Below, in pieces: positions 8,616 through 19,620 of a stretch of DNA of 64,000 nucleotides. This DNA comes from Comamonas sp. GB3 AK4-5. GTDB lineage: Bacteria; Pseudomonadota; Gammaproteobacteria; Burkholderiales; Burkholderiaceae_C. The notes beneath the pieces are model-generated. The model did not search any database. It was not told where the DNA came from and saw nothing but the letters and a program-made list of their open reading frames with translations. The number at the start of each line of letters is the position of its first letter. The first letter of the stretch is position 1. The stretch lies in contig NZ_CP166730.1 in NCBI RefSeq assembly GCF_041320665.1, positions 2,728,001-2,792,000 of the forward strand, in the 5' to 3' direction. Position numbers and translations under genes: made by a program.

Positions 8616-9407
8616 GTGACTGGATTCGAGGCTTCCCCACAAATATCGCTACAGGATTTGCACCTGGAGACAGCTCGCGCCCTGGTAGGCCGAGACCAGC
8701 TGCCCGAGCAAGATCCTGGCGATACGGCGCACTACTTGCAAGCGCTGATTGATGGCCTGTGCGAGCTATCACTCAAAGACCCGCTGACAGGGCTGGGCAA
8801 CCGCCGTCAGCTGTTCAGCCTGATCGACGGCGAGCTGGACCGTGTGGCCCGCTCTGGCGAAGCTGCTCTCCTGCTGATGCTGGACATCGACCACTTCAAA
8901 CACATCAACGACGCCCACGGCCATGGTGCCGGCGACCTGGTGCTGCAGGCCGTGGCCAAGGTTCTGTCCGACAGCGTGCGCCCCATGGACTCCCTGGTCC
9001 GCTTTGGAGGTGAAGAATTCGCCATCATCTTGCCGGCCTGCCACGCCGCTTTCGGCAAATCCGTGGCCGAACGCGTGCGCCGCGCGGTGGAAAGCGTGCG
9101 TGTTCGCATCAGTCCCGTGCAAGAGTTGCAAGTAACTGTAAGCATTGGCGGCGCTTTTGCACTGCAATGGATTCGCAGCACCCGCCAGCTGTGGCTGGAG
9201 CGCGCCGACCAACAGCTCTACCGCTCCAAGAGCGGCGGCCGCAATTGCGTACATATCGAGGAGCAGCCCGACAGCACCGTGAGCGCAGAGGAAAAAAGCC
9301 TGCTCTTTGCCCCCCTCAATGCCATGCCATCCACCTGGGCGGACAGCTCGGAGGGTGCCACAATGCACAGCGCTGCGGATCTACCTACCGCCGGCAACGT
9401 CAACTGA
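8616..9407 (+). CDS. Diguanylate cyclase (GGDEF domain)
   Basis: If translation starts at the GTG shown, the protein has 263 residues. It has a short N-terminal part, then a GGDEF domain beginning at DPLTGLGNRRQLF. The metal-binding site DIDHFKHIND lies at residues 90-99 and the active-site loop GGEEF at 131-135. The inhibitory I-site RPMD sits exactly five residues before it, so it should make c-di-GMP and be feedback inhibited. No membrane segment is seen. There is no ATG before the domain downstream of the SulP stop, which is why GTG is used; the exact start is uncertain. The MinD-like gene starts 10 bp after its stop. Confidence 0.8.
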   Translation: MTGFEASPQISLQDLHLETARALVGRDQLPEQDPGDTAHYLQALIDGLCELSLKDPLTGLGNRRQLFSLIDGELDRVARSGEAALLLMLDIDHFKHINDAHGHGAGDLVLQAVAKVLSDSVRPMDSLVRFGGEEFAIILPACHAAFGKSVAERVRRAVESVRVRISPVQELQVTVSIGGAFALQWIRSTRQLWLERADQQLYRSKSGGRNCVHIEEQPDSTVSAEEKSLLFAPLNAMPSTWADSSEGATMHSAADLPTAGNVN

Positions 9408-9417
9408 AAGCAACAAG

Positions 9418-10272
9418 ATGAGCGACGTGCTGTCCCCTCCTACCCCACCCCGTGCGAGCGCCCAAGCGGTACCCGCACCGGCTGCGCGCGGTCCGCGCGC
9501 ACACATCATGGCCGTCACCAGTGGCAAAGGTGGCGTAGGCAAGACTTTTGTTTCTGCCAATCTGGCTGCCGCGCTGACCCGCCATGGCCTGCGCGTGCTG
9601 GTGCTCGACGCCGACCTGGGCCTGGCCAATCTGGACGTGGTGCTCAACCTCTACCCCAAGGTCACGCTGCATGACGTGTTCACCGGCAAGGCCACGCTCG
9701 AAGAGGCCGTGATCACTGCACCCGGCGGCTTCTCGGTGCTGCTGGCGGGCTCCGGCATGGTCGAGTACTCGCGCCTGACGCCGGAAATCCGCAACCAGCT
9801 GATGCATGTCATCGACACCATGGCCCCACGCTATGACGTGGTGCTGCTGGACACTGGCGCCGGCATTTCGGATGTGGTGCTGTTTTCCGTGTCGCTGGCC
9901 GCCGAAGTGCTGGTCGTGGCCACGCCCGAGCCCACCTCGCTGACCGATGCCTATGCAGCCATCAAGGTGCTGACCACCCAGCAAAAGCGCAACAGCATGC
10001 GCCTGGTCATCAACCAGGCCGCACGCCCCGGTGACGGCCGTGCCATCACCGGCCAGCTGCAGCAGGTGCTCAACCGCTTTGTCAGCACCGAGTCCGGCCA
10101 GCCCATGCGCCTGATTCACATGGGCGATATTCCCGCCGACAAGGCAGTGCGCGAGTCGGTGATGCGCCGCCAGCTGCTGCTGCACAGCATGCCCGGTAGC
10201 CCTGCCGCCCTGGCCGTGGCCCAGCTGGCCAACAAGATCAAGACCATGCTGACGCCGGTGGAGTACGCCTGA
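9418..10272 (+). CDS. MinD/ParA-family ATPase, FlhG-like
   Basis: The protein has 284 residues. A short disordered Pro/Ala-rich N-terminus is followed by a deviant Walker A KGGVGKT at residues 37-43, DADLGLANLD and the phrase YDVVLLDTGAGIS. This is the FlhG/YlxH branch of MinD ATPases rather than cell-division MinD; no minC or minE is nearby. FlhG proteins set flagellar number and placement with FlhF, but no flagellar genes lie here. Its gene starts 10 bp after a diguanylate cyclase, so the pair may link c-di-GMP to polar placement of a surface structure. That link is inference. Confidence 0.75.
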   Translation: MSDVLSPPTPPRASAQAVPAPAARGPRAHIMAVTSGKGGVGKTFVSANLAAALTRHGLRVLVLDADLGLANLDVVLNLYPKVTLHDVFTGKATLEEAVITAPGGFSVLLAGSGMVEYSRLTPEIRNQLMHVIDTMAPRYDVVLLDTGAGISDVVLFSVSLAAEVLVVATPEPTSLTDAYAAIKVLTTQQKRNSMRLVINQAARPGDGRAITGQLQQVLNRFVSTESGQPMRLIHMGDIPADKAVRESVMRRQLLLHSMPGSPAALAVAQLANKIKTMLTPVEYA

Positions 10273-10312
10273 ACGGCAGCCAAGTGCTTGGCGCACCCTC
10301 CTTTCCATAGCA

Positions 10313-10346
10313 GCTGACGCAGGTCTACCCTGCGCCAGCGTTGTTT
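10313..10346. terminator. Hairpin between convergent genes
   Basis: GCTG-A-CGCAGG / CCTGCG-C-CAGC stem at 10313-10339 followed by GTTGTTTT. It lies between the MinD-like gene and the convergent pirin gene. It resembles the second repeat family also seen at 13921 and 45308. Confidence 0.5.
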
Positions 10347-10390
10347 TGGGCCGCTGAAAGATGTGTCCGAGCAGCGGCACGGCGCTGCTG

Positions 10391-10399
10391 CTCAGGGGG
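10391..10399 (-). repeat. CCCCCTGAG repeat end, short
   Basis: The nine-base start of the CCCCTGAG element lies eight bases after the pirin stop codon, in the same orientation as every other copy. The remainder of the element is not recognisable here. Confidence 0.35.
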
Positions 10400-10407
10400 C
10401 GTGAACC

Positions 10408-11109
10408 TCACCCCTGCAGATCAAACACCAGCAATTCGGCGTTCCGGGCCTGGTCCAGCGTCAGCTGGGGCTCTTGCTCCAACAGGGCCGCATCCCCGGC
10501 CGACAGCGCATACCCATTGAGCTGCACGCTGCCCGCCACCACAAACACATAGCCTTTGCGCCCTGCGGGCAGGTTCAGCGACAGCGGCGCGCTGCCATCC
10601 ATCAGCGTGGCATAGATGCGGGCATCGGCATTCAGATGCACCGAGCCCTCGGCACCATCGGGCGATGCCACCAGACGCAGCTGGTTGTGCTTTTGCGCAT
10701 CGGGGAAATGCTTTTGCTCGTAGCCCGGTGCCTGTCCCTGCTGGGATGGCAGCAGCCAGATCTGCAGAAAGTGCGTGGTCTGCCCCGGCGCATGGTTGTG
10801 CTCGCTGTGCACCACCCCGGTGCCGGCCGTCATGCGTTGCACCTCGCCTGGCGCAATCACCTGCTCGTTGCCCATGCTGTCCTTGTGCGAGAGCTCACCG
10901 GACATCACATAGCTGACGATTTCCATGTCCCGGTGTCCATGGGAGCCAAAACCCGTGCCCGGGGCAATGCGGTCTTCGTTGATGACGCGCAGATTGCCCC
11001 AGCCCATGTGGGCGGGGTCGTAGTAGTTGGCAAACGAGAAGCTGTGCTTGGACTTGAGCCAGCCATGGTCGGCATGGCCCCGGTCAGCGGATTGGCGGAT
11101 ATGGATCAT
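10408..11109 (-). CDS. Pirin family protein, YhhW-like
   Basis: The protein has 233 residues, the short pirin class to which E. coli YhhW (quercetin 2,3-dioxygenase activity) belongs. Signatures: KHSFSFANYYDP, GFGSHGHRDMEIVSYVMSGEL with metal-ligand His residues, and AGTGVVHSEHNH. The ATG is preceded by GGAGG at a good distance. It is divergent from a LysR regulator whose start is 130 bp away, a common arrangement in proteobacteria where the regulator controls the pirin. The physiological substrate is unknown. Confidence 0.88.
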   Translation of the reverse strand: MIHIRQSADRGHADHGWLKSKHSFSFANYYDPAHMGWGNLRVINEDRIAPGTGFGSHGHRDMEIVSYVMSGELSHKDSMGNEQVIAPGEVQRMTAGTGVVHSEHNHAPGQTTHFLQIWLLPSQQGQAPGYEQKHFPDAQKHNQLRLVASPDGAEGSVHLNADARIYATLMDGSAPLSLNLPAGRKGYVFVVAGSVQLNGYALSAGDAALLEQEPQLTLDQARNAELLVFDLQG

Positions 11110-11238
11110 CAAGGCCTCCAGAAAAAGTGTGTGGGCCGCACTGGTGCAGCGATGTTTCTCACTGTAAATGCCTGCCGGGCAAGCGGGAGCCGAGCGCTTT
11201 GATGGCATCATTCAAATCTTTTGCACCCTTGCCCTCCC

Positions 11239-12201
11239 ATGCCCCATCCCCGCGACGTGCTCACCCCTGACAGCCTGTCCATGCTGCGGGTGATTGCCGA
11301 GACCGGCAGCTTTGCCGCTGCTGCGCGCAGCCTGGGCCTGGTGCCCAGCGCCCTGACCTACCGCGTGCGCCAAATGGAAGAAGCACTGGATGTGCTGCTG
11401 TTCGACCGCCGCTCGCGCCAGGCCCAGCCCACCGAGGCCGGCCAGGCCCTGCTGCAGGAAGCCGACCGGCTGCTGCAGGACATGGACGCCGTGGCCCACC
11501 GCGTCAAACGCGTGGCCACTGGCTGGGAGCCGCAACTGACTGTTGTGGCCGACGGCGTCATCCACCGCCGCACCTTGCTGGATCTGGTCGAATCCTTTTA
11601 CGGCCAGCAGCCACCCACCCGCATCAAGCTGGTGGAAGGCATTTTGTCGGGCACGCTGGAGACGCTCACCTCGGGCCGCGCCGACCTGGCCATTGGCGTG
11701 AGCGTGCAGCCCAACAACAGCCACAGCCTGCAAACGCGTGACCTGGGCGATATGACCTTTTGTTTTGCCGTGGCGCCCCACCACCCACTGGCACAGGCCA
11801 CCACCCCAATTGATGACGAAACCCTGCTGGCCCATAGACTGATCGTGGTGGCCGACTCCGGCATGCGCGAGGCCGCCAGCATCGGCCTGCTGGGGGGACA
11901 AGACACCCTCACGGTGGACAGCATGCCCGCCAAGATCGAAGCCCAGATCCGCGGTCTGGGCTGCGGCTTTCTGCCCGAGTCCATGGCTGCTCCTTATATT
12001 GAAGCAGGCTTGCTGTTGGTCAAGGATGTCACCAGGCCCACGCGTACCATACGCCTACGCTATGCCTGGACGCCCTCGGTTCACACCCGGCCAGGTAGGG
12101 CCTTGCAATGGTGGCTGGAACAGCTGGAAAGCCCCACCACCCGCCATGCCCTGTTGACCCACGCCACCCCGCTGCCCGGCAGCAGGATGGATGCGGTGTA
12201 G
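11239..12201 (+). CDS. LysR-type transcriptional regulator
   Basis: The protein has 320 residues. The N-terminal winged helix-turn-helix covers residues 12-70 (MLRVIAETGSFAAAARSLGLVPSALTYRVRQMEE). The effector-binding domain follows from about residue 100 (LVEGILSGTLETLTSGRADLAIG). It likely controls the divergent pirin gene and possibly itself; this is inferred from the shared 129 bp intergenic region. The start at 11239 is the first ATG; a TTG at 11221 is in frame but less likely. The effector is unknown. Confidence 0.88.
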   Translation: MPHPRDVLTPDSLSMLRVIAETGSFAAAARSLGLVPSALTYRVRQMEEALDVLLFDRRSRQAQPTEAGQALLQEADRLLQDMDAVAHRVKRVATGWEPQLTVVADGVIHRRTLLDLVESFYGQQPPTRIKLVEGILSGTLETLTSGRADLAIGVSVQPNNSHSLQTRDLGDMTFCFAVAPHHPLAQATTPIDDETLLAHRLIVVADSGMREAASIGLLGGQDTLTVDSMPAKIEAQIRGLGCGFLPESMAAPYIEAGLLLVKDVTRPTRTIRLRYAWTPSVHTRPGRALQWWLEQLESPTTRHALLTHATPLPGSRMDAV

Positions 12202-12255
12202 AGTGTGACCGCTGTGCAACCCCCTCCCCTCATACCCCATCCACGGAGACTCTCC

Positions 12256-13359
12256 ATGTCGCGCCCCGCAGCCTCTGACGCTCCACTGCCCCCCGCTTCC
12301 CGCCCCTATCACATCGCCATCGTCGGCGCCGGCATGGCCGGCACCACCTGCGCCCGCACCCTGGTGCAAGCTGGTTTTCGCGTCAGCGTATTCGAGCAAG
12401 CCGCCCATGCCGGCGGCCGTATGGACCACATTGACACCAGCAAGGGCAGTTTTGATTCCGGGGTGCAATTCTTCACCGTGCGCGACCCACGCTTTGCCCA
12501 GGCACTGGATGTCACCGTGCCAGGCCTGTGCCGCCCCTGGAGCGCCACCACCATCGTGGTGCTGGACGAGAGCGGCAAGAAAATCGCACGCCCCAACAAC
12601 CAGGAGCCCCACTGGGTAGCCTGCCCAGGCATGGGCGACCTGGTGCGCAACTGGGCGGCACCGCTGGCCCAGGCTGGCATGCTGCACACCGGTACCGAAG
12701 TGCTGGCCATGGAGCGTGACCGCCTGCAGCCCGCGCAATGGCAGTTGCGCGTTGCCGGCCCCGAAGGCTCACCCAGCGTGTTTGCCGGCTTTGATGCCGT
12801 GGTGCTGGCCATCCCTGCGCCTGCCGCCACCCAGCTGCTGCGCAGCAGCGCCGTGCAAAGCCCGCTGCTGCTGCCGCTGTCGGAAGTGCAGATGGCCCCC
12901 TGCTGGACGCTGATGCTCTCCTACCCCCAGGCCATGCAGCCTGGCATGACCACGCTGGGCCCCAACTGGAACGTGGCCAGCAGCACCCACCACCGCATTG
13001 CATGGCTGGCACGCGAGTCGTCCAAGCCCGGGCGCTCGCTGCTCGAGCGCTGGACCGTGCACGCCAGCGCCGACTGGTCGCAAAAACACCTCAACGACAG
13101 CCCGGCGCGCGTGCTGGCCAAGCTGCACAAGGCCTTCAGCGAAGTCACCGGCATCCGCGTCCAGCCCGGTCACATGGATGTGCGCCTGTGGCCCCATGCC
13201 CGCACCACCGCACCGCTGGGCCAGCCCTTTGCCTGGGATTCGCAGGAGCAGTTCGGCATCTGCGGCGACTGGTGCGTGGGCATGCGGGTGGAAGACGCCT
13301 TCCTCTCCGGCCTGGAGCTGGCGCTGGCCATTGCCGAGCAGGCAGACCACGCCCACTGA
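12256..13359 (+). CDS. FAD-dependent amine-oxidase-like oxidoreductase
   Basis: The protein has 367 residues. The dinucleotide-binding motif is IAIVGAGMAGTTCARTL near residues 18-34, with the conserved Glu (VFEQAAHAGGRM) after the second strand. DSGVQFFTVRDPRF and a C-terminal WCVGMRVEDAFLSGLELA that closes over the FAD are typical of the renalase/NAD(P)-binding amine oxidoreductase group. A GGAGA ribosome site supports the start. It lies 54 bp after the LysR gene in the same direction. The substrate is not evident. Confidence 0.8.
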   Translation: MSRPAASDAPLPPASRPYHIAIVGAGMAGTTCARTLVQAGFRVSVFEQAAHAGGRMDHIDTSKGSFDSGVQFFTVRDPRFAQALDVTVPGLCRPWSATTIVVLDESGKKIARPNNQEPHWVACPGMGDLVRNWAAPLAQAGMLHTGTEVLAMERDRLQPAQWQLRVAGPEGSPSVFAGFDAVVLAIPAPAATQLLRSSAVQSPLLLPLSEVQMAPCWTLMLSYPQAMQPGMTTLGPNWNVASSTHHRIAWLARESSKPGRSLLERWTVHASADWSQKHLNDSPARVLAKLHKAFSEVTGIRVQPGHMDVRLWPHARTTAPLGQPFAWDSQEQFGICGDWCVGMRVEDAFLSGLELALAIAEQADHAH

Positions 13360-13446
13360 TTGCACCCAGGGCCCCCACACCCTGGGTGCGGTGCCTGGCA
13401 GGCGCTTCCGCCTGCCAGGCCACCTCCTGCGATACCGCTTTTCTGC

Positions 13447-14442
13447 ATGCCTGCTTCCGTTACCACCGCCCACTACCGTGGCCGCTTTGCCCCCTCGCCC
13501 ACCGGCCCTTTGCACGCGGGCTCCCTGGTCGCCGCCCTGGCCAGTTGGCTGGATGCCCGCGCCCATGATGGCACCTGGCTGGTGCGTATCGAAGACATCG
13601 ACCCCCCGCGCTGCCAGCCCGGCGCGGATCAACTGATCCTGCAGCAGTTGGCTGCCTGCGGCCTGGTTCCGGACGAGCCCCCGACCTGGCAATCACAGCG
13701 CCACGCCCACTATGCCCGCGCCCTGCAGCAGCTGCAGGCCAGGCAGTTGGCCTACCCCTGTGCCTGCACCCGCAAAGACCTGGAAGCGGCCTGGGCCCAG
13801 CAGGGCCTGACCCATGCCCGGCATGTGGAGCGCCCCTACCCCGGCACCTGCCGCCAGGGCCTGCAGGGCCGCTCCGCCCGCAGCTGGCGCTTTCGGCTGG
13901 AAGAATATGCAGAAAAAAGCACGCTTGCGCAGACTACATGCGCAAGGGCTGCTCCTTTTTTCATAGAGAACGCTTGCCTGCACTGGCAGGATCGCCGCCT
14001 GGGCCCACAGACCCAGCAGCTCGCAGACGAGGCCGGCGACTTCATCTTGCTGCGCGCAGACGGTCTGTACGCCTACCAGCTGGCCGTGGTAGTGGATGAC
14101 GGCATGCAGGCCATCACCCATGTGGTGCGCGGCGAAGACCTTGCCGACAACACCCCGCGCCAGTTGCTGCTGCAGCAGGCCTTGGGCTGGCCGGCACCCC
14201 GCTATTTGCATACCCCGTTGGTGCGCATGGCCAATGGCGAAAAACTCTCCAAGCAGCATGGCGCCCCCGCGCTGGACCTGCAAAACCCCTTGTTTGTGCT
14301 GAATCAAGCCGCTGCCGCACTGCAATTGCCCCAGCTGCCCCAAGGCACGAGAATTGCGTGCGCCTTACACACCTGGGTGCAGGTGTGGCAAGGCTTTTAC
14401 AATGCGGCCCGTGACCGATATTCCAAAGAACCCCGCTGCTGA
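13447..14442 (+). CDS. gluQ: Glutamyl-Q tRNA(Asp) synthetase
   Basis: The protein has 331 residues. It is the anticodon-domain-free paralogue of glutamyl-tRNA synthetase that attaches glutamate to queuosine of tRNA(Asp). The class I signature appears as [12 protein letters not shown] (residues 14-25) and the KMSKS-like loop as KLSKQHG. The zinc-site region CACTRKDL is present. Two oddities: a Lys/Thr/Ala-rich insertion at about residues 156-173, encoded by a palindromic repeat; and a C-terminus running 41 bases into trmB, longer than expected, as if an earlier stop had been lost. Confidence 0.88.
   Translation: MPASVTTAHYRGRFAPSPTGPLHAGSLVAALASWLDARAHDGTWLVRIEDIDPPRCQPGADQLILQQLAACGLVPDEPPTWQSQRHAHYARALQQLQARQLAYPCACTRKDLEAAWAQQGLTHARHVERPYPGTCRQGLQGRSARSWRFRLEEYAEKSTLAQTTCARAAPFFIENACLHWQDRRLGPQTQQLADEAGDFILLRADGLYAYQLAVVVDDGMQAITHVVRGEDLADNTPRQLLLQQALGWPAPRYLHTPLVRMANGEKLSKQHGAPALDLQNPLFVLNQAAAALQLPQLPQGTRIACALHTWVQVWQGFYNAARDRYSKEPRC
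13912..13965 (+). repeat. Palindromic repeat inside gluQ
   Basis: CTTGCGCA-GACTACA-TGCGCAAG (13924-13946) is a perfect eight-pair hairpin flanked by A-rich and T-rich tracts, with a base composition unlike the gene around it. It keeps the reading frame. Similar AT-edged hairpins lie at 10313 and 45308. Confidence 0.5.
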
Positions 14443-15151
14443 TGCAGCCCCCACCTTGCCAGGCCAAGCGCCGGCAGGCGTTCCCTTTCCCAAGACCATC
14501 CGCAGCTTTGTGCGCCGCACAGGCCGCGTGACCACCGGCCAGGCCAAGGCCTTCGCCGATCTGGGCCCGCAATTCATTCTGAACTACCAGCCTGCGCCGC
14601 TGGACGCAGCCGCCACCTACGGCCGCAGCGCCCCGCTGATTCTGGAGATCGGCTTTGGCATGGGCGAAGCCACCGCCCATATTGCCCGAGTGCGCCCGGA
14701 CGACAACTTCCTGTGCTGCGAAGTGCATGAACCCGGCGTGGGCGCCCTGCTCAAACGCCTGGGCGAGCAGGACATTCACAACATCCGCATCCTGCAGCAT
14801 GACGCCGTGGAGGTGCTGGACCAGATGCTGCCCGAGGGCAGCCTGGACGGCATACACATCTTCTTTCCAGACCCCTGGCATAAGAAAAAACATAACAAGC
14901 GGCGCTTGATTCAAAGCGAATTTGTTGCCAAATTGGCCGCCCGCCTGAAAACAGGTGGCTACATTCACTGTGCGACCGATTGGCAGCCCTACGCCGAGCA
15001 AATGCTGGAAGTGCTGGGTGCCGAACCCTTGCTGCGCAACAGTGTGTCGGGCTATGCACCACAGCCCGACTACCGCCCACTGACCAAATTCGAGAACCGC
15101 GGCCTGCGTCTGGGCCATGGCGTTTGGGATCTGGTGTTCCACCGCATCTGA
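14402..15151 (+). CDS. trmB: tRNA (guanine-N7-)-methyltransferase
   Basis: The protein has 249 residues. Family signatures: [17 protein letters not shown], the SAM-binding [28 protein letters not shown], the catalytic and tRNA-binding [19 protein letters not shown], and [10 protein letters not shown]. It methylates G46 in the variable loop of tRNAs. The first 35 residues are a less conserved, Pro/Ala-rich extension. The start lies within the 3' end of gluQ, so the two tRNA-modification genes are coupled. Confidence 0.93.
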   Translation: MRPVTDIPKNPAADAAPTLPGQAPAGVPFPKTIRSFVRRTGRVTTGQAKAFADLGPQFILNYQPAPLDAAATYGRSAPLILEIGFGMGEATAHIARVRPDDNFLCCEVHEPGVGALLKRLGEQDIHNIRILQHDAVEVLDQMLPEGSLDGIHIFFPDPWHKKKHNKRRLIQSEFVAKLAARLKTGGYIHCATDWQPYAEQMLEVLGAEPLLRNSVSGYAPQPDYRPLTKFENRGLRLGHGVWDLVFHRI

Positions 15152-15185
15152 CACCCAGGTGCTTCTTCGTCGATTCCAAGACCGC

Positions 15186-16211
15186 ATGCAAATTCTCCAG
15201 AACCTGGTAGAGATGACAGGCCACCGCGACCACCTCCGCCTGGAGGTGTCCGTGCTGTCCACCTTGCAGCAGCTGCCCCATGTCACCTATGTGCGGGCCT
15301 TGGAGCTGTCGGAAATGCCCGAAGGCTGGGTGGTGCGCCCGCGCACCTGGTCGGAGGGCGGTGAGATGGTCACCAGTGGCAGCGATGCCCTGGCGGACAC
15401 ACAAAGCCAGCCCCTGCACAGCATTGCACCGCTGGCCGAAGGCATAGCGCAAGCGCTCAGCAGCTTCAGCCACAGCTACCCCGGACGGCGCTATGTGCTG
15501 TGGCTGCCGGTGTGGATGCACAACAAGGCCCGCACCTGCGTGGAAATCACCCAGTCCCGGCCTTTCAGTGCCCGGCGCATGGAGGTGCTGATGAGCATCT
15601 TCCGCGTCTATCAAAACTACCAAAGCCTGCTGGACTACAGCGAGCGCGATGCCCTCACCGGCCTGCTCAACCGCAAGACCTTTGAAGAGCAGTTCATCCG
15701 CTTTGCCAGCCTGGCTGCCAACGCCCCCATCAGCCTCCCCGAGCTGACCGGCAGCAGCGAGCTGCCCCAGCAATGGCTGGCCGTGGTGGACATCGACCAT
15801 TTCAAGCAAGTCAACGACCGCTATGGCCATTTGTTTGGTGACGAGGTGCTGATCCTGGTGGCCAATCTGCTGCGCACCTCGTTCCGCGCCCAGGACCGTA
15901 TCTTCCGCTTTGGCGGCGAAGAATTCGTCATCTTGCTGCGCTCGGTAACCCTGCAAGATGCACAGCAAATCTTCGAGCGCTTTCGCCGCAACGTGGAAGC
16001 CCATCCCTTCCCGCAAATCGGGCAGGTCACCGTCAGCCTGGGCTTTAGCAGCACCAGGCTGTGCTCACCGGTGGAAATCATCGGGCAGTCCGATCAGGCG
16101 CTGTACTTCGCCAAGCAAAACGGCCGCAACCGGGTCTGCCACTACGAAAGCCTGCTGTCCGAAGGCAATCTGGGCCTGAAGGTGGCCCATGAGGACATAG
16201 AGCTGTTCTAG
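15186..16211 (+). CDS. Diguanylate cyclase with N-terminal sensory domain
   Basis: The protein has 341 residues. Residues 1-145 form an unrecognised domain, probably GAF-like (RTWSEGG ... VLWLPVWMHNKARTCVEITQSRPFS). A GGDEF domain follows with DALTGLLNRKTFEEQF, DIDHFKQVNDRYGH and GGEEF at 243-247. The I-site RAQD lies five residues before GGEEF, so c-di-GMP synthesis with product inhibition is expected. No membrane segment is seen. The ATG at 15186 is used; a GTG at 15159 is possible. It follows trmB by 34 bp and may be cotranscribed. Confidence 0.85.
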   Translation: MQILQNLVEMTGHRDHLRLEVSVLSTLQQLPHVTYVRALELSEMPEGWVVRPRTWSEGGEMVTSGSDALADTQSQPLHSIAPLAEGIAQALSSFSHSYPGRRYVLWLPVWMHNKARTCVEITQSRPFSARRMEVLMSIFRVYQNYQSLLDYSERDALTGLLNRKTFEEQFIRFASLAANAPISLPELTGSSELPQQWLAVVDIDHFKQVNDRYGHLFGDEVLILVANLLRTSFRAQDRIFRFGGEEFVILLRSVTLQDAQQIFERFRRNVEAHPFPQIGQVTVSLGFSSTRLCSPVEIIGQSDQALYFAKQNGRNRVCHYESLLSEGNLGLKVAHEDIELF

Positions 16212-16213
16212 CG

Positions 16214-16310
16214 CCCCCTGAGCCGCCCGCGGCGCCCCGTCCCCCCCGAGGGGGCGACGGCCTTGGCTGCGGGGCGGTGCGGTGCGGCCGGCATAGGCCC
16301 TTGCTCCCTG
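16214..16310 (+). repeat. CCCCTGAG-type palindromic repeat, copy 3
   Basis: It starts with CCCCCTGAG three bases after the diguanylate cyclase stop, contains a CCCCCCGAGGGGGCGACG hairpin and ends in the GGGGCGG..CCCTTGC block shared with other copies. Confidence 0.7.
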
Positions 16311-16320
16311 TCCGCTGACC

Positions 16321-16352
16321 TGGACCTGGACCTGGACCTGGACCTGGACCTG
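16321..16352. repeat. Hexanucleotide tandem repeat (TGGACC)5
   Basis: Five perfect copies of TGGACC plus two further bases, preceded by one degenerate copy. It lies in the intergenic stretch between the diguanylate cyclase and alaS. The rest of 16212-16543 holds the palindromic repeat at its left end and the alaS terminator at its right; no gene is seen. Confidence 0.9.
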
Positions 16353-16495
16353 CGCCGATCTTGCACGCCAGTGCGCTAATCCAGGAATCAATCCAGGCTG
16401 CTAGCCGGAGCCAACCCAAGCTGCCTCGTCTCCCACAGCGGCCAGATGGATGGCCGCTGTAAAACGGATAAACCTTTCATAGCAGCCCACAACGC

Positions 16496-16519
16496 AAAAA
16501 AGCCCGCACAGGGCGGGCT
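16496..16519 (-). terminator. Terminator of alaS
   Basis: On the minus strand AGCCCGCC-CTG-TGCGGGCT is followed by a T tract. It lies 25 bp after the alaS stop. Confidence 0.85.
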
Positions 16520-16543
16520 TGATGGGGATATAACGCGCAGGTT

Positions 16544-19168
<2,625 letters not shown>

Positions 19169-19260
19169 GGATATATGGTTTCGGTGTGCGCCAAGCACAA
19201 GATGCTGCCGGAGCACGAAAGCGGGTAGAGAACGCTCCTTGCAGAGCCGTCTCACCGAAG

Positions 19261-19313
19261 AGCGTGTTCACGATCTCCTCGCGGCGCGCCTGCGTAGAGA
19301 TCGTGAACACGCT
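19261..19313. repeat. Long perfect inverted repeat upstream of alaS
   Basis: AGCGTGTTCACGATCTC at 19261-19277 is exactly inverted at 19297-19313, giving a 17-pair stem with a 19-base GC-rich loop. It lies in the 452 bp divergent gap between alaS and the class III aminotransferase. Apart from it, 19169-19620 holds no gene I can support; two tRNA T-loop-like stretches near 19366 and 19410 do not form a tRNA. Confidence 0.85.
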
Positions 19314-19620
19314 TCTAAGACCGGACTTGCAGCTTGCACCCTATTCGGCCCAAGCGCAGCAGGTTCGATCCCAAAGCCCTCGATTTTACCCGGAGTGTCG
19401 CCCGAGAATCGAACTCCCACCTTGTCGGGGAGGTCACCGCAACCGCAAGCCCACCTCGCCCACACCGGCACCTTGCGGCCGAAGCCTGAGCCCGCTGCTT
19501 GCGGCACACCACGCAAGGCCCGAACGCGTCGTCTCCACATTCCATCCATCATCCATCAACCGTCGATCCAACTAGGCCTTGCACACTGCCGCCGAATGCC
19601 TTTTTTGGAGAGCCGCATCC

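Noticed and set aside
16316..16360. Tandem repeats considered as a CRISPR array
   Set aside because: The unit is six bases with no spacers, and no cas gene is present anywhere in the window.
19360..19430. tRNA-like T-loop sequences (GGTTCGATCCC on the plus strand, GAGTTCGATTCTC on the minus strand) upstream of alaS
   Set aside because: Neither can be extended into a cloverleaf: the T stems do not pair fully, and no acceptor stem, anticodon arm or CCA is found at the right distances.
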